Source: CALMEC01 sp964393105
Lineage (GTDB): Bacteria; Actinomycetota; Thermoleophilia; Miltoncostaeales; Miltoncostaeaceae
Assembly (NCBI GenBank): GCA_964393105.1
Contig: CAYMSM010000001.1
Span: forward strand, 1-25,918
Length of the DNA: 25,918 nucleotides
Direction of reading: 5' to 3'
Position numbers and translations under genes: made by a program. The notes beneath the pieces are model-generated. The model searched no databases. It was not told the origin of the DNA and saw only the letters and a program-made list of their open reading frames with translations. Below are positions 23,216 through 25,918 of this stretch, one piece after another (within the stretch, counting starts at the first letter, position 1; each line of letters begins with the position of its first letter).

Positions 23216-25918
23216 ATGGACGCCCCGGGCCTCGTCGAAACCCTGCGCCGCACCACCGCCGGCGAGGTACGTGCGGACCCCGCCACACGGGAGCTGTATG
23301 CCACCGACGCCAGCCTGTATCGGAGGCTGCCGGCGGCGGCGCTTCGGGCCACCGAGATCGGGGATCTGGAGGCCGCCGTGGCGGCGTGTCGCGCACACGG
23401 CGTCCCCTTGACGATGCGCGGCGCCGGCACGAGCCTGGCGGGCCAGACGGTGGGTCCGGGTCTCGTGGTCGACTGCTCGGGCCTTCGTGCCGTCGTCATC
23501 GACCCGGACGCGCGGACGGCTCACGTCGAGCCCGGAGTGGTCCTGGATCAGCTCAACGCCGCCGCCGGGCTCCACGGGCTGGCGTTCGGTCCCGATGTCG
23601 CCACCGCCAGCCGGGCGACCCTGGGCGGGATGATCGCCAACAACTCGGCCGGCGCGCGCTCGATCGCGTACGGGTTGACCGCCGACCACGTGCTGGCCCT
23701 GGATGTGGTGCTGGCCGACGGCAGGCGGGCGCACCTCGCTGAGGGTGCGCAGGCCCCGACCGCGTTCGAGGCCGCGCGCTCACTGGCCAAACACGCCCGC
23801 CCGCCACGACTGCTTCGCAGGGTCAGCGGGTACACCCTGGACGCGCTGGGGGGAGACGCACCGGACTGGCCGCGCGTGCTGTGCGGGTCGGAGGGGACGC
23901 TGGCTGTGACGGTCGGCGCGACGGTGCGCCTGGTGGAACGGCCTGAAGCGCGCGGCCTTGCCCTGCTCGCCTACCCCACGATCGATCGCGCGCTCGAGGC
24001 GGTGACCGGGCTGCTCCCCGCCAGCCCGTCGGCCGTCGAGCTTCTGGACCGCGCGATGGTGGATCCCCGCAACCGCGCCCCCGCCACCGCCCAGCTGGTG
24101 GCGTTCGCCGGCAACGCCCAGGCGATGCTCGTCGTCGAGTACCAGGGCTCGGCCGAGGATGTGGCCGAGCGGCTGGCCGCCCATCGCGGCGCGATGCTGG
24201 TGAGCGACCCGGCCGACCAGGCGGCCGTGTGGGCGGTGCGCCGATCGGGCATCGCCCGGGCCATGGGCCTGGGGGCGGGCGATGCCAAGCCGCTGGCATT
24301 CATCGAGGACCCGGCGGTGCCGCCCGAGCACCTCGCACGGTTCGCCCGCGGGGTGCGGGCGCTGCTCGACAGGGAGGGCCTGCCGGCGATCTGGTACGGA
24401 CATGCGAGCGTCGGCTGCCTGCACATCCGGCCGATGCTCGACTTGCGGGCCCCCGGCGCGGTGGCGCAGATGCGCCGGGTGGCCGAGAGCGTCGCCGACA
24501 TGGTCGTGGCCAACGGCGGGTCGCTGTCGGGCGAGCACGGGGACGGACGTCTGCGCGGCGAACTCCTGCCCCGCATGTACCCCGCCGAGACGATCGCCGC
24601 GTTTGCCGAGCTCAAACACCTGCTCGACCCGGACGGGCTGCTGAACCCGGGCGTCATCGTCGACCCCGAGCCGCTCGACGCGAACCTGCGCCTTGCCGCG
24701 TCACCACGACTGTCTGCCCGCCGCACCGCGATGAGCTTCGCCCAGGAGGGCGGCCTGGCCCGGGCGGCGGAGGCGTGCAACGGCAACGGCGCGTGCCTGA
24801 AGGCGGACACGGTGATGTGCCCCAGCTACCAGGCCTTGGGCGACGAACGGCACTCCACGCGCGGGCGGGCGGTACTGCTGCGCGCCGCGATGGAGGGCCG
24901 CCTGGCGGGCGGCCTGGCGAACAACGAGCTTCACGAGGCCCTCGAGCTGTGCCTGGGCTGCAAGGCGTGCAAGAGCGAATGCCCGGCGCAGGTCGACATG
25001 GCGCGCCTCAAGGTCGAGGCCCTGGCCCACCGGCATCGCGAGCGCGGTGTGCCGCTGATCGCCCGTGTCTTCGGCCACACGCACGACCTGCTGGCGCTTG
25101 GCAGCCGGGTGCCGGCGTTGTCGAAGGCGGGGGCCGCTGCAATGCACCCGCTCGTCGGTCGGCGCCTCCCCACACCACTGCGCGAATGGCAGCCCCGAGT
25201 GGCGCGCTCGACGGGACGGCCGGTTGTGCTGATGGCGGACACCTTTACCCGATTCCTGCAGCCCGAGATCGGCGACGCCGCCGTCCGCGTCCTGGAGGCC
25301 GGCGGTGCCCACGTAACGGTCGTCAACCCGGGGTGTTGCGGCCGGCCGCTGCTGTCGCAGGGCTTGGTGGGTCCCGCACGCCGGCAGGTGTTACGGGCGC
25401 TCGATCGTCTGACCCCGCATGCCGACGCGGGCCTGCCGATCGTGACGCTGGAGCCCTCCTGCTGGTCGATGCTCGTTGACGACGCCGCAGCGCTGGTCAG
25501 CGATCCTCGCGCCGAGCGCGTCGCGGCGGCGGTAGTCAGCTTCGAGCGTGCGCTCCTCGACTTGGACGTCCCACTCCTCAGCGCCGACACCCAGGACGTG
25601 GTGGTTCACGCCCACTGCCACGCCCAGGCGCTGGGGGCCGGCGCGGATGCAATGAACGCACTCCGCCTCGTGCCGAGCCTCACCGTCCGCTCGTCGGGCG
25701 CCGGGTGTTGCGGAATGGCCGGATCATTCGGTTATCTTCACCCCGAGCTGTCGGACCGCATCGCATCGAGCCGTCTGGCACCGGCGATCGCCGGTGCCTC
25801 ACTCGCGATCGCCGCCGGCTCGTCCTGTCGCCAGCAGATCGCTCGACACACGCAAGCGCCGGTCCTGCACCCCGCCCAGTTGCTCGCGGCACGGCTGGCG
25901 ACTCGCGACTGTGCTTAG
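23216..25918 (+). CDS. Fused FAD-linked oxidase and iron-sulfur oxidoreductase (GlcD-GlcF/YdiJ-like D-2-hydroxyacid dehydrogenase)
   Basis: Complete 900-residue protein, TAG on the last bases of the window. The FAD-binding domain holds MRGAGTSLAGQ (67-77) and LGGMIANNSAGARS (136-149). The FAD-oxidase C-terminal domain has YGHASVGCLHIRP (394-406) and SGEHGDGRLRGELLP (438-452). The ferredoxin part has Cys521, Cys527 and Cys535 in C-X5-C-X7-CP, then Cys579, Cys582, Cys585 and Cys589. Two CCG domains follow (CCGRP at 707-711, CCGMAGSFGY at 831-840) as in heterodisulfide-reductase-like subunits. This is the YdiJ/GlcD-GlcF fusion order; D-lactate, glycolate or D-2-hydroxyglutarate are possible substrates, with electrons passed to the respiratory chain. 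An in-frame TAG just upstream fixes ATG 23216. AAGGAG is 16 or more bases away, so initiation may be weak or leaderless from TAGCAT. Confidence 0.92.
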   Translation: MDAPGLVETLRRTTAGEVRADPATRELYATDASLYRRLPAAALRATEIGDLEAAVAACRAHGVPLTMRGAGTSLAGQTVGPGLVVDCSGLRAVVIDPDARTAHVEPGVVLDQLNAAAGLHGLAFGPDVATASRATLGGMIANNSAGARSIAYGLTADHVLALDVVLADGRRAHLAEGAQAPTAFEAARSLAKHARPPRLLRRVSGYTLDALGGDAPDWPRVLCGSEGTLAVTVGATVRLVERPEARGLALLAYPTIDRALEAVTGLLPASPSAVELLDRAMVDPRNRAPATAQLVAFAGNAQAMLVVEYQGSAEDVAERLAAHRGAMLVSDPADQAAVWAVRRSGIARAMGLGAGDAKPLAFIEDPAVPPEHLARFARGVRALLDREGLPAIWYGHASVGCLHIRPMLDLRAPGAVAQMRRVAESVADMVVANGGSLSGEHGDGRLRGELLPRMYPAETIAAFAELKHLLDPDGLLNPGVIVDPEPLDANLRLAASPRLSARRTAMSFAQEGGLARAAEACNGNGACLKADTVMCPSYQALGDERHSTRGRAVLLRAAMEGRLAGGLANNELHEALELCLGCKACKSECPAQVDMARLKVEALAHRHRERGVPLIARVFGHTHDLLALGSRVPALSKAGAAAMHPLVGRRLPTPLREWQPRVARSTGRPVVLMADTFTRFLQPEIGDAAVRVLEAGGAHVTVVNPGCCGRPLLSQGLVGPARRQVLRALDRLTPHADAGLPIVTLEPSCWSMLVDDAAALVSDPRAERVAAAVVSFERALLDLDVPLLSADTQDVVVHAHCHAQALGAGADAMNALRLVPSLTVRSSGAGCCGMAGSFGYLHPELSDRIASSRLAPAIAGASLAIAAGSSCRQQIARHTQAPVLHPAQLLAARLATRDCA

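Noticed and set aside
22974..23396. 141-codon N-terminal extension of tuf
   Set aside because: The EF-Tu N-terminus begins at 22973 with a good ribosome-binding site. The upstream part crosses the promoter region and runs antisense to the flavoprotein gene.

Overview
The window is a high-GC bacterial chromosome segment, most likely from an actinobacterium and possibly from the Thermoleophilia/Solirubrobacterales side of the phylum. This rests on GC-rich codon use, many GTG and TTG starts, zinc-type S4, S14 and L36, Ala/Pro/Glu-rich ribosomal-protein tails and a groESL operon with a CIRCE operator. The lineage is an inference; no marker was compared with a database.

Layout on the minus strand, read right to left: tuf opens a merged S10-spc-alpha superoperon at 22973. 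It runs rpsJ, rplC, rplD, rplW, rplB, rpsS, rplV, rpsC, rplP, rpmC, rpsQ, rplN, rplX, rplE, rpsZ, rpsH, rplF, rplR, rpsE, rpmD, rplO, secY, adk, map, infA, rpmJ, rpsM, rpsK, rpsD, rpoA, rplQ and truA, ending at 4040. Most junctions are 0 to 45 bases or overlap (ATGA, TAATG, GTGA). Left of it lie a plus-strand secreted sugar dehydrogenase-like gene (2710-4065), a minus-strand D-2-hydroxyacid dehydrogenase (1355-2320), and groES plus the first 131 codons of groEL (776-1). At the right edge a plus-strand fused FAD/iron-sulfur oxidoreductase (23216-25918) diverges from tuf.

The genes are ordinary; the unusual content lies in the gaps. (1) A 200-bp MITE-like element with about 37-bp imperfect terminal inverted repeats sits between rpsZ and rpsH. 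Removing it restores a tight junction with its own Shine-Dalgarno. (2) A 67-bp palindromic repeat occurs twice between rplF and rplR and once, more diverged, between rplC and rplD. (3) Seven tandem 22/23-bp units lie upstream of groES. (4) adk has no canonical start near its N-terminus and appears to begin at AUA inside the secY stop codon (ATAG). (5) An intrinsic terminator sits between tuf and rpsJ with almost no room for a promoter after it. (6) L4, L5, S5 and S3 carry long low-complexity tails.

Functionally the block supplies the translation apparatus, transcription (RpoA), secretion (SecY), methionine removal (Map), adenylate balance (Adk) and tRNA modification (TruA), next to the GroESL chaperone. 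No CRISPR array, tRNA, rRNA, phage gene or obvious defence system was seen.
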